Shown here in pieces: positions 46,273 to 54,560 of a DNA stretch of 64,000 nt. Positions within the stretch are counted from its first letter, which is position 1, and every line of letters starts with the position of its first letter. This DNA is from Microcystis wesenbergii NRERC-220 (GTDB lineage Bacteria; Cyanobacteriota; Cyanobacteriia; Cyanobacteriales; Microcystaceae), in the NCBI RefSeq assembly GCF_032027425.1, contig NZ_JAVSJA010000001.1, positions 4,042,001 through 4,106,000 of the forward strand. The letters are read 5' to 3'. Below the pieces are notes generated by a model. That model saw nothing but the letters and a program-made list of their open reading frames with translations. It did no database searches and was not told the origin of the DNA. Both the position numbers and the translations under genes were made by a program.

Positions 46273-46491
46273 CTAACCCCCTAACTCCCCACCATTGATA
46301 CTTTTCTTTTGTTGAACGTAGCTCTGAAAATCGGCGAGGGTCAGTTCATCTAACCACTGGTGTCGCTCGGCGGTGTAATCGCCATGGCCGACTTCCAATT
46401 GTTGCAGGAAGCGGAGCATTCCCACCACCCCTAAAGAGTCAACTAAAGCTTGATATCCTTGTTTTCTCAGTTCAGCTAATTTCATTGCCAT
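46273..46491 (-). CDS. Small protein beside PIN fragment, possible antitoxin
   Basis: 72 residues beginning MAMKLAELRKQGYQALVDSL and ending in a polar QQKKSINGGE tail. It is mostly helical and charged, and its start overlaps the end of the PIN-domain fragment by 20 bp, as in toxin-antitoxin pairs. I do not recognise the family. Because the toxin fragment is broken, this gene may be an orphan. Confidence 0.5.
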   Translation of the reverse strand: MAMKLAELRKQGYQALVDSLGVVGMLRFLQQLEVGHGDYTAERHQWLDELTLADFQSYVQQKKSINGGELGG

Positions 46492-46687
46492 CCTCCTTTG
46501 ACACTCCCATCGCTAAAAGCGAGGGATTCTCTACCGTTACCTTAATTGAATCTCTATATTGTTGAGCTTTTCGCAGCAGCCTGTCATCGGTGGTCAGGAA
46601 AATATCAGCGCCCCCCGCTTCAGCAAAAGCCAGATGTAAGGCATCATAAAACTTAAAACCCAGTTGGGAGGTACGGAGTAGGGGCAA
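46472..46687 (-). pseudogene. PIN-domain toxin, C-terminal fragment
   Basis: Residues GFKFYDALHLAFAEAGGADIFLTTDDRLLRKA match the second half of a VapC-like PIN domain, with the Asp of YDALHLA and the TTDD acidic pair. The N-terminal half with the first catalytic Asp is missing. The frame starts at a TTG inside a 28-bp palindrome at 46678-46705, which marks the break. PIN toxins cleave RNA, but this fragment should be inactive. Confidence 0.7.
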
Positions 46688-46705
46688 TTCATGAATTGCC
46701 CCTAC
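46678..46705. repeat. Perfect 28-bp palindrome
   Basis: GTAGGGGCAATTCA (46678-46691) is followed immediately by its reverse complement TGAATTGCCCCTAC (46692-46705). It sits between two toxin-antitoxin fragments and provides the stop codon of one and the TTG start of the other. Confidence 0.95.
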
Positions 46706-46862
46706 TGGCGATGGGCGTTTCCCTCGATACCATCCAACGGGCAGCTTCTACAGTAGCTTCTTGCCAAAATTCGGCATCAGTAGCAGCTATATCTGAATAA
46801 TCTATATCAGAATCTTTCATCTGACCAAGGAGCTTTAATTGTTCCTCTCTCGACATACTCAT
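46689..46862 (-). CDS. BrnA-like antitoxin, C-terminus replaced
   Basis: A 57-residue ORF: MSMSREEQLKLLGQMKDSDI, then DYSDIAATDAEFWQEATVEA and ARWMVSRETPIASRGNS. The MKDSDIDYSDI...EFWQEA pattern is typical of BrnA/CopG-type antitoxins. No BrnT toxin lies beside it. The last residues and the stop are read from the palindrome, so the natural C-terminus is lost. Confidence 0.55.
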   Translation of the reverse strand: MSMSREEQLKLLGQMKDSDIDYSDIAATDAEFWQEATVEAARWMVSRETPIASRGNS

Positions 46863-46876
46863 AATAAATAATCACC

Positions 46877-46997
46877 TAAGTAGGTAGGCGTTAAAAATCA
46901 TCAGATCCCCCCGCCTATCGGCACCCCCCTTATCAAGGGGGGCAGGGGGGATCGAACCTAAAATCCATTTTTAATTTAATTATAACCAGCTACTTAA
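46877..46997. mobile_element. MITE family B, copy 1
   Basis: About 121 bp between TAAGTAGGTAGGCGTTAAAA and TATAACCAGCTACTTAA ends. The CCCCCCTTATCAAGGGGGG hairpin and CGAACCTAAAATCCATTTTT core are shared with copies at 54236 and 61020. No coding capacity. It lies just left of the IS630 element. Confidence 0.85.
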
Positions 46998-47023
46998 CAA
47001 TGTTAGCGAAATTTTGAACCCTA

Positions 47024-47971
47024 TAGCAAAGAGCGGGATAGTTAGGACATAATAGAGAAAAAGAAATGAGGAGAAGCTTTCATGGCAGCACCCTATAGTG
47101 ATGATTTAAGACAGAAAGCAGTGAGTGCCGTAGAGCGAGGGGAGAAAAAAAGCCATGTCTGTCGCACCCTCAATATTAGTCGTAATACATTAGACCTATG
47201 GCTGAAACGGAAGAAACAAACTGGGACGGTGGCCGCTAAAACTAACTATCGTCGAGGGCCGAAGCCCAAAATTGACGATTTAGAAGCCTTTCAAAAGTTG
47301 GCCGAACAATATGGGCATTTGACCCAAGAAAAAATGGCGCAAAAATGGGCTAACCCAGTCAGTAGGATGAGAATTGGTCAAGCGCTCAAAAGAATTGGAT
47401 TTACTAGAAAAAAAAAACTTATGGCTACAGAGAAAGAGATGAAGAAGCCCGAAAAGAGTTTCTCCAAAAAATCAGAGGTTATGCCCCGGAAAGATTTGTC
47501 TATATTGATGAAGCTGGAATAGATAACACCATCGATTATCCTTATGGATATTGTCACAAATCAGAAAGATTTGAGGCTTTAAAGTTAGGTCACTGTAGCG
47601 AACGAGTTAGTGTGATCAGCGGTTGGTGGCGTGGTTCCACGATCGCGCCAATGGTGTTTGAGGGGTACTGTAATACAGAGTTGGTGTGTGAGTGGATAGA
47701 ACAATTGCTATTACCCGAACTACTACCCGGTCAAATTATCATCATTGATAACGCCAGTTTTCATCCCAAAGAGAGAATCAAAAAATTGTTAGCTAAAGCG
47801 GGATGTGAAGTGCTATTTTTACCCGCCTATTCTCCAGACCTCAACAAAATTGAAAAGTTCTGGGCTAGATTGAAAAACTATGTTAGTCAGATTATCAATG
47901 ATAGTGAAAACCTTGTGGATGCTGTGAGTAAAGCCTTCAGGCATCTGTCCTAACTAACTCGTTCTATGCCA
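47024..47971 (+). mobile_element. IS630-family insertion sequence (948 bp)
   Basis: Imperfect 28-bp terminal inverted repeats (left TAGCAAAGAGCGGGATAGTT, right on reverse strand TGGCATAGAACGAGTTAGTT) both run into AGGACA. The element is flanked by TA on both sides, the IS630/Tc1 target duplication. It encodes a transposase in two frames. Confidence 0.88.
47082..47953 (+). CDS. IS630-family transposase, two frames joined at an A-run
   Basis: The first frame (47082-47522) carries the HTH region (MAAPYSDDLRQKAVSAVERG..., NISRNTLDLWLKRKK). The frame changes at a run of ten A near 47408-47417, after which YVDEAGIDN, IIIIDNASFHP and LNKIEKFWARLK supply the DDE catalytic triad up to the stop at 47951. 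IS630 elements often use slippage at such runs, so this may be an intact, frameshift-controlled gene rather than a pseudogene. It needs about 290 residues when fused, normal for the family. Confidence 0.8.
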
Positions 47972-48211
47972 TATTACCGAATCTGACACACCGCGCCACA
48001 ATCCCTCACGGAAGGCGATCGGTCGCCTGAGAAGCAGTAAAACAGGGGAAAATACCTGAAACTCTTTCCCCTATGAATCCCTAAGCTAGGGAGAAGAATA
48101 TAAAGATTTATTAAATTGTAGCTTAGGATACAGTTGTGGGGGGGGGAGTGTGTATGCTGGCTTCAAGTTGTCCTTAACGGAGTGTCGCCATTAACGGAGT
48201 GTGTAAATTAC

Positions 48212-49012
48212 ATGAGTGTCGCAAAGCAATATTCTATCAAGCAGACCATTTTTAAGCAGCTTTTATTTCTGCTCCCTTCTTTTCTTGCTTGGAGCAATTT
48301 ACCAGCAAATAGCCAACCCGTAGGTTCTGGAGTGACGAACGGTGTTTTTAATAGCTTAGACTTAATTGGTGCTCCTGACATTACTTATCCAGATGTCAAT
48401 GGAATTGGTACTAATCAACTTAATTTTAGTTTTCCCAGTTTCGATCCCAACTTTTTTAAATTCGATGGAACATCTTTTGAGAATGTTCAAGTTGGACAAA
48501 CTTTTGTCTTAGGAACACTTAGCTATAAAAATGGACTTGGTTTTGTTGGTGGTCACACCTCAGAACTAGCAGTTTCTAGTAGTTCGTCCACCACCACTCC
48601 ATTTGATTTTAATCAGATTTTGACTGAACAGATCAGATTAGAGCTAACCCCCAATTTTCTTCTGGTCGATGGAGTGATTTTTGATGCGACTCCTGAACAG
48701 CAAGCTGATATCTTATATTTTCCTAATAGACCAGAGTTAGGAAGCTTTCGTATTTATGAAAATTCCACTGGTACTGTGGAAGTTTTAGGAAGATTTGGTT
48801 CACTTCAGTTGGCAGGTTTTGGGAATGCTATATCAGGGGGTTTTGTTGATCCAACCATTGATCCTATTCCGACTGCTCCTGCTGTTTCCGTTCCTGAATC
48901 CAGAAATATAGCTGGCTTACTTGCGATTAGTATTGTGGGTGCAGCCTCAACCCTCAAGCGCAAACTAAAACCCTCCCAATCCACCGAAAAAGAAACCACA
49001 AAAGTCTCCTAA
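48212..49012 (+). CDS. PEP-CTERM-type secreted protein
   Basis: A 266-residue exported protein from the ATG at 48212 (MSVAKQYSIKQTIFKQLLFL). A hydrophobic signal region is followed by a Ser/Thr/Gly-rich beta domain, then a C-terminal VPESRN, hydrophobic helix and KRKLK basic end, the PEP-CTERM sorting signal for exosortase-linked processing. Its beta domain resembles choice-of-anchor type domains. The longer frame from 48134 has no support. Function is probably at the cell surface. Confidence 0.75.
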   Translation: MSVAKQYSIKQTIFKQLLFLLPSFLAWSNLPANSQPVGSGVTNGVFNSLDLIGAPDITYPDVNGIGTNQLNFSFPSFDPNFFKFDGTSFENVQVGQTFVLGTLSYKNGLGFVGGHTSELAVSSSSSTTTPFDFNQILTEQIRLELTPNFLLVDGVIFDATPEQQADILYFPNRPELGSFRIYENSTGTVEVLGRFGSLQLAGFGNAISGGFVDPTIDPIPTAPAVSVPESRNIAGLLAISIVGAASTLKRKLKPSQSTEKETTKVS

Positions 49013-49034
49013 AATCCCCCATAAAACCCCACAA

Positions 49035-49068
49035 AAACCCCTTCATTAATTGCAGGGGTTTTTGTCAT
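49035..49068 (+). terminator. Intrinsic terminator after the PEP-CTERM gene
   Basis: AAAAACCCC and GGGGTTTTT, separated by TTCATTAATTGCA, form a stem with a T tail. Confidence 0.75.
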
Positions 49069-49128
49069 AAAACCCAGTCGTTGATCGTTAGGAGAATTGA
49101 GATTGATTGTATATACCCCAAAATAGTC

Positions 49129-50700
49129 CTACTGTTCACTAATTTTACTTTCAGCGAGAATTTCTTGGAGGACGGGGGATAAATTGCTAGTTAAACGGCC
49201 GGATCGAATAAATTCAGCGTAGGTATCAGCTTCGATATCTAGGAGGGTTTCCCGAAGTTGTTCCATTGTCAATAGCTGTAATTGGGGATAACTATCGTTG
49301 AGAGATTGTATTTCCGCTTCTACGGTCTTTAACTTTTCTTTGACGAGATGCTGCTCATAACTAAAGAATTCGGGGGCAACATCGGGAGATTTATCTAACT
49401 TAGAAAGATAGTCTAAAACTCTTTTTAAAGCTACCCGTCGGGCTAAAAGTTCCGCATAGTTTTCTCGAATTGGTTGATCGCCGATCAAGTCTAATCTCGA
49501 TAGGAAAGTTTGAATAGTTAATCCTTGAACCAAAAGGGTAAAGAGAACAACTCCGAAGACGATATCGATGATATCCTGACGATTGGGAAAAATAACCGGC
49601 ACACTTAAAGCTAGGGCAATAGAAACGGAACCGCGCAAACCTCCCCACCATAAAACCGTTTTTTCTCGCCAATTAATTTTAGTTTCCATCAAGGCATTAC
49701 TAACAGTTGCCAAAGCAAAGGTAGCCAGAAAACGGGCCGCTACCACAGCGGCGATCGTGATAAAAATTAAATTGAGATTATCGGCTAAACTGGAGAGACG
49801 AATCTGATCGCCGATGAGGAGAAAAACGATCGAATTGACAAAAAAAGCAAGAAACTCCCAGAATTCCGTGACTAATAGTCTGGTACGGGGACTCATACTG
49901 ATTCTAGAGCCAAAATTACCCAAAATAATCCCCGTAGTCACCACTCCGATTACCCCCGAACCCCCGAACTCCTCGGTTAATAGATAAGCACCGTAGGCGG
50001 ACACAAGAGTTAAAGACTGTTCCACTAGGGGTAAATCGAGACGCTGAGTCAGATAGGAAATACCAAAACCCACTAAACAACCCACTGCCACCCCGATACC
50101 GATAAAAGCGGCAATCCGGCTAATGGTTGTCTCTAAGGATAGACCACTAGCACCGAGGGGAATTTCCACCAAAAGAGCGAAAGCGACGACAGCGACCCCA
50201 TCATTAAATAAGCTTTCCCCTTCCAAAAGCACGGTGAGCTTTTTACTCGCCCCTAATTCGCGAAAAAGAGCGACAACAGCGACGGGATCCGTAGAAGAAA
50301 GGCTCGCACCCACTAATAAGGCCGTAAATAGGGGTAAATTGGTCAATTCATCGAGGGTAAAACCAACCCCGAAAATCGAGATAATTACGCCGACAATGGC
50401 GAAAAGACTGACGGGAATCCAATTATCCTTCAGATCTCGCCAGCGGGTATTCCAAGCGGCTTCAAATAGCAAAGGGGGCAGAAAAATTTCTAGAATCAGT
50501 TCGGGGGATAGGTTCACCAGACGGATATCGATGAAAGCTAAACCTAAACCGACTATCACTAACAATAGGGTGTAAGGAATTTGGCGAAACCAGCTAAAAA
50601 TCCTCGAAACCGTGGCCACACTCAAGGAAACGGACAAAACAATTAGAAATTGTTCTAAATTTTGCTTAATGACTTCATCGGTAGCGGATTCTAAACTCAT
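49129..50700 (-). CDS. Na+/H+ antiporter (CPA1/NhaP type)
   Basis: A cation/proton antiporter of 523 residues from the ATG at 50700 (MSLESATDEVIKQNLEQFL). It has about 12 hydrophobic segments, the EIFLPPLLFEAAWNTRW motif, the SSTDPVAVVALFRELG segment with the conserved Asp, the LLEGESLFNDGVAVVAFALL stretch and GGLRGSVSIALALSVP, all typical of NhaP/NHE proteins. A cytosolic tail of about 110 residues follows. The frame is open to 50802, but that extension overlaps the right end of the TnpB element and is unlikely to be coding. Confidence 0.92.
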   Translation of the reverse strand: MSLESATDEVIKQNLEQFLIVLSVSLSVATVSRIFSWFRQIPYTLLLVIVGLGLAFIDIRLVNLSPELILEIFLPPLLFEAAWNTRWRDLKDNWIPVSLFAIVGVIISIFGVGFTLDELTNLPLFTALLVGASLSSTDPVAVVALFRELGASKKLTVLLEGESLFNDGVAVVAFALLVEIPLGASGLSLETTISRIAAFIGIGVAVGCLVGFGISYLTQRLDLPLVEQSLTLVSAYGAYLLTEEFGGSGVIGVVTTGIILGNFGSRISMSPRTRLLVTEFWEFLAFFVNSIVFLLIGDQIRLSSLADNLNLIFITIAAVVAARFLATFALATVSNALMETKINWREKTVLWWGGLRGSVSIALALSVPVIFPNRQDIIDIVFGVVLFTLLVQGLTIQTFLSRLDLIGDQPIRENYAELLARRVALKRVLDYLSKLDKSPDVAPEFFSYEQHLVKEKLKTVEAEIQSLNDSYPQLQLLTMEQLRETLLDIEADTYAEFIRSGRLTSNLSPVLQEILAESKISEQ

Positions 50701-50734
50701 TGGGTGGGAGGCAATCGGTGAGCGGACGTGCAAG

Positions 50735-50860
50735 AAAAGAACAATCTCAATTATTTTGACATCCTCGCCGCCGTAAAACGGACGGCGATTCCCAAACCTC
50801 ACGATTTAGGTTTCTGCTTCTTTCCCGAAGGATTTTTCGCACCTGCCGCCCCAGTTTTAC
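50735..50860 (-). ncRNA. Predicted omega (reRNA) of the TnpB element with guide
   Basis: The scaffold should overlap the 3' end of tnpB and end in the GCCGTCCGTTTTACGGCGGC hairpin plus GAGGATGTCAA. The following flanking bases (AATAATTGAGATTGTTCTTT on the reverse strand) would be the guide. The scaffold start is not determined here. Confidence 0.5.
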
Positions 50861-52062
50861 TCTGTTCTGGTCTTATGGTCGCTCCACAGACTGACACCGC
50901 AAGCCCTGCGGCCAAAATATTTTTACTGGCGTTAATGTCTCGGTCATGGTGAGTCCCACAGTTCGGACAGTCCCACTCTCGAACATTTAACGGCAGCTTT
51001 TTCACAATATACCCACAATTACTGCACCGTTTAGAACTGGGAAAACATCTATCTATTTCGATGTAATTTTTCCCGTACCAACGGCATTTATAGGCTAATT
51101 GTCGGGTGATTTCTCCCCAGCTTACATCAGATATTGCCTGAGATAATTTCGGGTTTTTGACCATATTCTTAACGGCTAAATTCTCAACCACAATCGTTTG
51201 GTTTTCACGAACTAATTGAGTGGTTAGCTTGTGTAAATGGTCTTTCCTGCTATCGGTGATTTGAGCGTGAATTTTGGCTACTTTGATTTTTGCCTTTTCT
51301 CGATTCTTTGAGTCTTTCTGTTTTCTAGAAAGATTTTTCGATGCTCTTCGCAACCTCTGATAATGTTTCTTAAAATGCTTAGGATTAGATACTTTATCGC
51401 CATCGCTGGTAATCACGAGGCTACTAATTCCTAAGTCAATTCCAATGGCTTTATCTGTTACTGGTAGAGGCTTAATCGTTGGGTCATCAAATCTTATTGA
51501 GATATGCCAACGTCCAGAAGGATGTAATCTGACCGTTACTGTACTTGGTTCACATCCGTCTGGTATTTGTCTTGACCATCGAATAGGTAAAGGTTCTGTG
51601 CATTTAGCTAAATAGATTTGTCTGTCTTTGAATTTAAAAGCAGACTTAGTAAATTCGGCACTTCCTCCTTGATGTTTTTTCTTAAAGTTAGGATACTTAG
51701 TACGACCAGCAAAGAAATTAGTAAAAGCTGTTTGTAGGTGTCTTAAACCTTGTTGTAAAGGAACACAGCTAACCCCATTCAAGAAGTCTAATTCTTCTTG
51801 TTTTTTCCACTCAGTCAACATCGAAGAAGTTTCAGCATATCCTACTCTTTCTTGTCTTTCGTACCAAGCTTGTGTTCTGAGATGGAGAGCTTTATTGTAA
51901 ACTAATCTTACACAGCCCAAGGTGCGCCGCAATAGCGACTCTTGTTCTGCTGTGGGGTAAAATCGAAACGAATAGGCTTTCTCCATATCTCACATTCTAG
52001 CATATATCGTGTAAATGCGCTAGTATTTCATAGTAAAGCCGTCCTTTGAGAACGGGGTTTCA
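50755..52062 (-). mobile_element. TnpB-type element (IS605/IS1341 group, tnpB only)
   Basis: tnpB is flanked by element ends. The left end at about 52035-52062 has CCGTCC/GGACGG-type pairing, with GAAACCCCG at the outer edge and GGCTTTACTATG inside. The right end at 50755-50795 has GCCGTCC...GGACGGCG and ends GAGGATGTCAA on the reverse strand. No tnpA is present, so movement would need a partner in trans. Outer boundaries are approximate. Confidence 0.8.
50799..51986 (-). CDS. tnpB: RNA-guided endonuclease TnpB
   Basis: TnpB uses a guide RNA from its element's right end to cut DNA beside a short target-adjacent motif. The 395-residue protein starts MEKAYSFRFYPTAEQESLL and is full length. RuvC residues are intact: Asp184 (AIGIDLGISS), Glu268 (TIVVENLAVKN) and Asp350 (HDRDINASKNI). 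The zinc finger uses Cys321, Cys324, Cys340 and Cys343 (CSNCGYIV...CPNCG). The C-terminal tail is basic and overlaps the guide RNA. It is probably active unless non-coding parts are damaged. Confidence 0.93.
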   Translation of the reverse strand: MEKAYSFRFYPTAEQESLLRRTLGCVRLVYNKALHLRTQAWYERQERVGYAETSSMLTEWKKQEELDFLNGVSCVPLQQGLRHLQTAFTNFFAGRTKYPNFKKKHQGGSAEFTKSAFKFKDRQIYLAKCTEPLPIRWSRQIPDGCEPSTVTVRLHPSGRWHISIRFDDPTIKPLPVTDKAIGIDLGISSLVITSDGDKVSNPKHFKKHYQRLRRASKNLSRKQKDSKNREKAKIKVAKIHAQITDSRKDHLHKLTTQLVRENQTIVVENLAVKNMVKNPKLSQAISDVSWGEITRQLAYKCRWYGKNYIEIDRCFPSSKRCSNCGYIVKKLPLNVREWDCPNCGTHHDRDINASKNILAAGLAVSVCGATIRPEQSKTGAAGAKNPSGKKQKPKS

Positions 52063-52146
52063 GAGCCAAAATTGGCGATGACACTTTAGAACCAGTGATT
52101 TTTTCTCCTAAACCCAAGTTTTTCTGCTGGCAATTCCTTATTATCT

Positions 52147-52698
52147 ATGTCCTTGACTATGCCTCAGTCTGCCGAGTCCTCCACGGGTGAGGATTTACCC
52201 CTAGCTATCTCACCCAGTAACGAGCAGTTAGAGAGTATTAATAGCTATTTAAACCTGATTTTGGCATCTTTAGTCTCTCTAGCTAATTTAGACTCTGAGT
52301 CTATCACCCAAGCAGCCCAGGAATTAGCCTTAGATGCGGATACAAGCGATCGCCTAGTTGCCTACTACTGGCAACCCCAGTCAAACCTCTCCCTAGCGGA
52401 CATCCGTTCTCTAGTTCTCCTCCTCTGTCATCTAGCCCAAAAAAAGCAAGAGTTAATCCGTCGCGCTGTAATTCTTTTGGAACAAGTGGGGACTCAAGGA
52501 GAAGAACCGGTCAAAACCACGCTTTTGGGCAATTATATCGATAATTTTCGCTTAAAATACCCAGAAATATCGGAAAATAATCTCAGCGATTCTAGCCTGA
52601 CTTCCCTAGCCTGGAAATTATTAATCGATTTATTGTTCTACAGCAGCCCCCGCAGTCATCTCCTTCTCTGGCACACCCTTTTGGCAAGTAAAAAGTAA
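52147..52698 (+). CDS. DUF3038 family protein
   Basis: A 183-residue cyanobacterial protein, helical, with SINSYLNLILASLVSLANLD, ADTSDRLVAYYWQPQSNLSL and LLIDLLFYSSPRSHLLLW segments matching DUF3038. It is the usual upstream neighbour of a DUF4335 gene, here with a 190-bp repeat-filled gap. Function unknown; the conserved pair suggests that the two act together. Confidence 0.8.
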   Translation: MSLTMPQSAESSTGEDLPLAISPSNEQLESINSYLNLILASLVSLANLDSESITQAAQELALDADTSDRLVAYYWQPQSNLSLADIRSLVLLLCHLAQKKQELIRRAVILLEQVGTQGEEPVKTTLLGNYIDNFRLKYPEISENNLSDSSLTSLAWKLLIDLLFYSSPRSHLLLWHTLLASKK

Positions 52699-52699
52699 A

Positions 52700-52870
52700 A
52701 AGGCTATCAGTTATCAGTTATCAGTTATCAGTTATCAGATATAAGTTATCAGATGTAAGTTTTCAGATGTAAGTTTTCAGTTCACCGATTACTGTTTACT
52801 GTTTACTGATCACTGAAAAAAAGCTTCCCAGTTCATAATTCATAATTCATAATTCATAATTTATAATTCC
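52700..52870. repeat. STRR-like repeats between DUF3038 and DUF4335 genes
   Basis: Tandem TCAGTTATCAGTTATCAGTT units, then TCAGATGTAAGTTT units, ACTGTTTACTGTTTACTGAT, and CATAATTCATAATTCATAAT. Repeats separate two genes normally found together. Confidence 0.9.
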
Positions 52871-52885
52871 CACCGATAACTAAAA

Positions 52886-54223
52886 ATGAGTAATCTAATT
52901 CGCAAATATACACCCCCCACCTGTACCCTAGAAATTTGGGGAAATAGTTCGCCCCTAGCGGTTTGGCTGGGTAAAAATGTCTTAAACGATGCCCACTTTC
53001 AATTGCGCTTTGATGATCCTAGATTGAGTGAGGAAAAACAGGTGACGATCAAAGGCGATCGCACACAATTACAACTCCTAGGGGAAATTGTCGCTAATTA
53101 TGTGCAGAATTTACTCTCTAGTCCCGTTTCTACCCTCTCTTTCGTGGCTAGTGGTTCCCCCGAAAGTCATCTCCCCTCCTTGCCTTCTCTCCGTTGTCAG
53201 GGACTTCTCCAGCATCAATTATTTTTAGGTTCCCTGCTAACCGATCAGGATCAACAGGAGATCGAATTAACCACATCGCAATTATTCGATCTAGCCAATG
53301 CTTTAGGGGAATATAACCATGAAATCCCCCTAATACCCCCATTAATTCGCCAGAAAACTCGAAAAAATGTCCTGATCTGGACGGGATTAATCGCTTCGGC
53401 CCTAATAACTATCGGGGGAATAGCGATCGCATTTTATCAACAGCAAGAGGCGGTCAACAATGATTTAAGCACCGATCCCAATAGTGCCAAGATTCCCCAA
53501 CCCTTGCCAACGCTGCCTTTACCCCCGACGGGAACGGCCGCCCCCAACCCGCAGTTACCGGCAAATTTGGGCAATAAAACCCCTTTACCGCCACCGCCGC
53601 CCGTGGCAACCGTTCCAGTCCCAGTGCGCCCCTCTAGCGTCCCCCTAGTGATTCCGCCGTCCACTTTACCGCCGCCACCAGTCACAGGTTCGCGTCCCGG
53701 CGGTACGGCGATCGTAATTGAACCGGATAATCAGAAAATCCCGATTACTGCCCCCCCCGTCACCGGTGATCAGGGTACAAATGCACTGGCAAATGTTCCC
53801 CCCACCACGATGAATCCGACTCCAGCACCGCCAAAATTGCCAGATTTACCGCCTATAAGCCCTATTAACCCCGAAAATGTCAATTTAAACCCTAAACCGC
53901 CCACAAGCACTGCTAAAGCCCCAGAGACGAATTTACTAGATACAATTCCCCAAGTGGCAGAAACCAGAGAATATTTTCAATCCCGTTGGCAACCGCCGGA
54001 AAGTCTCAAGCATACTCTAGAGTACCGTTTGGTCTTAAATCAGGATGGTTCCCTAAAACAGATTATTCCCCTGGGACAGGCGGCGAAAATCTATCTCGAT
54101 CGCACTAATATGCCCCTGCTCAATCAACCTTTCGTTTCTCCCCTCGATATCCCCGGTAATCCCCAATTGCGTCTGGTGCTTGGTTCCGATGGTACGGTGC
54201 GGACTTTTATGGAACAGCAATAG
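52886..54223 (+). CDS. DUF4335 family protein with Pro-rich linker
   Basis: A 445-residue protein. Residues 1-140 are the DUF4335 domain (IRKYTPPTCTLEIWGNSSPL, QLRFDDPRLSEEKQVTIKG, ATSQLFDLANALGEY-like). A transmembrane helix at about 155-178 (VLIWTGLIASALITIGGIAI) follows, then a long Pro/Thr-rich linker (about 190-345) and a C-terminal module (EYFQSRWQPPESLKHTLEYR). The form suggests an inner-membrane protein with an external domain. The paired DUF3038 gene lies upstream. Confidence 0.82.
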   Translation: MSNLIRKYTPPTCTLEIWGNSSPLAVWLGKNVLNDAHFQLRFDDPRLSEEKQVTIKGDRTQLQLLGEIVANYVQNLLSSPVSTLSFVASGSPESHLPSLPSLRCQGLLQHQLFLGSLLTDQDQQEIELTTSQLFDLANALGEYNHEIPLIPPLIRQKTRKNVLIWTGLIASALITIGGIAIAFYQQQEAVNNDLSTDPNSAKIPQPLPTLPLPPTGTAAPNPQLPANLGNKTPLPPPPPVATVPVPVRPSSVPLVIPPSTLPPPPVTGSRPGGTAIVIEPDNQKIPITAPPVTGDQGTNALANVPPTTMNPTPAPPKLPDLPPISPINPENVNLNPKPPTSTAKAPETNLLDTIPQVAETREYFQSRWQPPESLKHTLEYRLVLNQDGSLKQIIPLGQAAKIYLDRTNMPLLNQPFVSPLDIPGNPQLRLVLGSDGTVRTFMEQQ

Positions 54224-54235
54224 GCTGTACTGCAT

Positions 54236-54344
54236 TTAAGTAGCTGGTTATAATTAAATTAAAAATTGATTTTAGGTTCGATCCCCCCTTAATCCCCCCT
54301 TAATAAGGGGGGCATCTGATAATTTTTAACGCCTACCTACTTAA
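54236..54344. mobile_element. MITE family B, copy 2 (reverse orientation)
   Basis: TTAAGTAGCTGGTTATAATT at the left and CGCCTACCTACTTAA at the right, with CTTAATAAGGGGGGC and TTTTAGGTTCGATCCCCCC inside; the reverse orientation of the copies at 46877 and 61020. It lies immediately left of a MITE A copy. Confidence 0.85.
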
Positions 54345-54347
54345 TTA

Positions 54348-54560
54348 GGGTCTGCTGAATAAATCTAAAAACCTTGTTGGATAAGACTTTTGGACTTTTT
54401 TCCCCTCAAAAAGTGCCAGCCATTGCGGGGATCGGGGGAAAATTCAGGTACTTTTTCCCTGAAAATTAGGTAGTTGACCACCTCAAAACTGGTAAAACCC
54501 CACACCCCACACCCCACACCCCACACCCTGCCACCACCGAAAAGCTTTTTCAGCAAACCC
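54348..54560. mobile_element. MITE family A, full copy 3
   Basis: About 213 bp between GGGTCTGCTGAATAA and TTCAGCAAACCC ends with TA on each side, reverse orientation to copy 1. Internal CCCCACA heptamers and the TTTTCCCTGAAAATTAGG segment are shared. The right end supplies the final G of the stop codon of the Trp-rich gene. Confidence 0.88.

Noticed and set aside
50701-50802. N-terminal extension of the Na+/H+ antiporter
   Set aside because: It lies in the TnpB element's right end; the ATG at 50700 gives the usual family start.
53437-53685. Gly/Thr-rich reverse-strand ORF
   Set aside because: It is the antisense of the Pro/Thr linker of the DUF4335 protein; composition alone explains it.
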